6,480 bases of DNA from Chloroflexota bacterium (lineage in GTDB: Bacteria > Chloroflexota > Ktedonobacteria > Ktedonobacterales > JACDGC01): NCBI GenBank assembly GCA_021812265.1, contig JAKAOI010000140.1, positions 1 through 6,480 on the forward strand, in the 5' to 3' direction. The first letter of the stretch is position 1. Every line of letters begins with the position of its first letter. The position numbers and the translations under genes are program-made. Below the pieces are notes generated by a model. That model was given only the letters and a program-made list of their open reading frames with translations. It made no database searches and was not told the DNA's origin. Below are positions 6,153 through 6,480 of the stretch, in pieces.

Positions 6153-6480
6153 ATGTCTACCGCAACAACGAATAAAGTTCAGGGTGTTGTTGTTCAAATT
6201 ATCGGCGCCGTCGTCGATGTTGAATTTCCCCCCGAACATCTTCCCGAAATATTTCACGCGTTGGAAACGCAGATTGATGGACAGCAAGGCCGTCTTGTTC
6301 TTGAAGTTGAACAGCAGCTCGGTAATAACTGGGTGCGCTGTGTCGCTATGGGGCCAACCGATGGCTTGCGCCGCGGCGATGTTGTTACCGATACCGGATC
6401 GCCAATTTCTATGCCGGTTGGTGAAAAAACACTCGGCCGCATCTTTAATGTTGTTGGCAAGGCGGTAGATATACCTCCTT
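6153..6480 (+). CDS. atpD: ATP synthase F1 subunit beta, N-terminal part
   Basis: Beta carries the catalytic nucleotide sites of the head. Only 109 codons are present before the window ends. They cover the N-terminal beta-barrel domain: [19 protein letters not shown] (8-26) is the classic opening strand pair. [20 protein letters not shown] (50-69) then DGLRRGD match the conserved barrel segment, and [15 protein letters not shown] (88-102) leads to the next domain. The usual GEPID is GKAVD here (102-106). The Walker A loop, catalytic Glu and DELSEED region lie outside the window. GGAG (6141-6144), part of TGAGGAG overlapping the atpG stop, lies 8 nt before the ATG. The 12-nt gap to atpG indicates co-transcription and probably coupled translation. 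Confidence 0.95.
   Translation, partial: MSTATTNKVQGVVVQIIGAVVDVEFPPEHLPEIFHALETQIDGQQGRLVLEVEQQLGNNWVRCVAMGPTDGLRRGDVVTDTGSPISMPVGEKTLGRIFNVVGKAVDIPP

Noticed and set aside
6112..6468. 118-codon plus-strand frame overlapping atpG and atpD
   Set aside because: The atpD frame from 6153 matches beta strongly; this one is out of frame and resembles nothing.

Overview
This window is the front part of a bacterial F-type ATP synthase operon, preceded by a small unrecognised membrane-protein gene and by the start of a divergent purD. The atp genes all run on the plus strand in the order atpZ (atpI-like), atpB (a), atpE (c), atpF (b), atpH (delta), atpA (alpha), atpG (gamma), atpD (beta). atpD is cut by the window end. 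All seven structural subunits seen here (six complete, plus the start of beta) look intact and keep most of the residues expected of a working, proton-coupled enzyme. The source is a free-living-type bacterium of moderate GC. A single b subunit (no b') argues against cyanobacteria and phototrophic alphaproteobacteria. The style of the gamma, a and AtpZ proteins suggests Chloroflexota, but that is an impression from memory rather than a search result.

Layout. 1-191 (minus): N-terminal 63 residues of PurD. 192-303: divergent control region with overlapping candidate promoters. 304-732: a 142-residue protein with a low-complexity basic N-terminal part and one C-terminal membrane helix, not recognised. 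733-862: a good sigma-70-like promoter (TTGAAG, 17 nt, extended -10 TGGTATACT) with inverted repeats around and inside it, probably the operon's main promoter. 863-2446: membrane-sector genes atpZ, atpB, atpE. 2550-3596: peripheral-stalk genes atpF and atpH. 3675-6480: catalytic-head genes atpA, atpG and partial atpD.

How they work together. Subunits a and c form the proton-translocating rotor/stator interface (a Arg224, c Glu56). b and delta hold the alpha-beta head still while gamma rotates within it. AtpZ is the usual small accessory membrane protein at the head of such operons. Spacing is not uniform: atpF/atpH, atpA/atpG and atpG/atpD are tightly packed with good Shine-Dalgarno sites. 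The spacers around atpE (161 and 103 nt) and before atpA (78 nt) are long and contain stem-loops, which fits differential expression of subunits that are needed in unequal numbers.

I found no mobile element, CRISPR array, RNA gene or unfamiliar multi-gene system here. The points worth a second look are regulatory: the operator-like dyads at the operon promoter, the structured spacers, and a few unusual residues in a, b and gamma.
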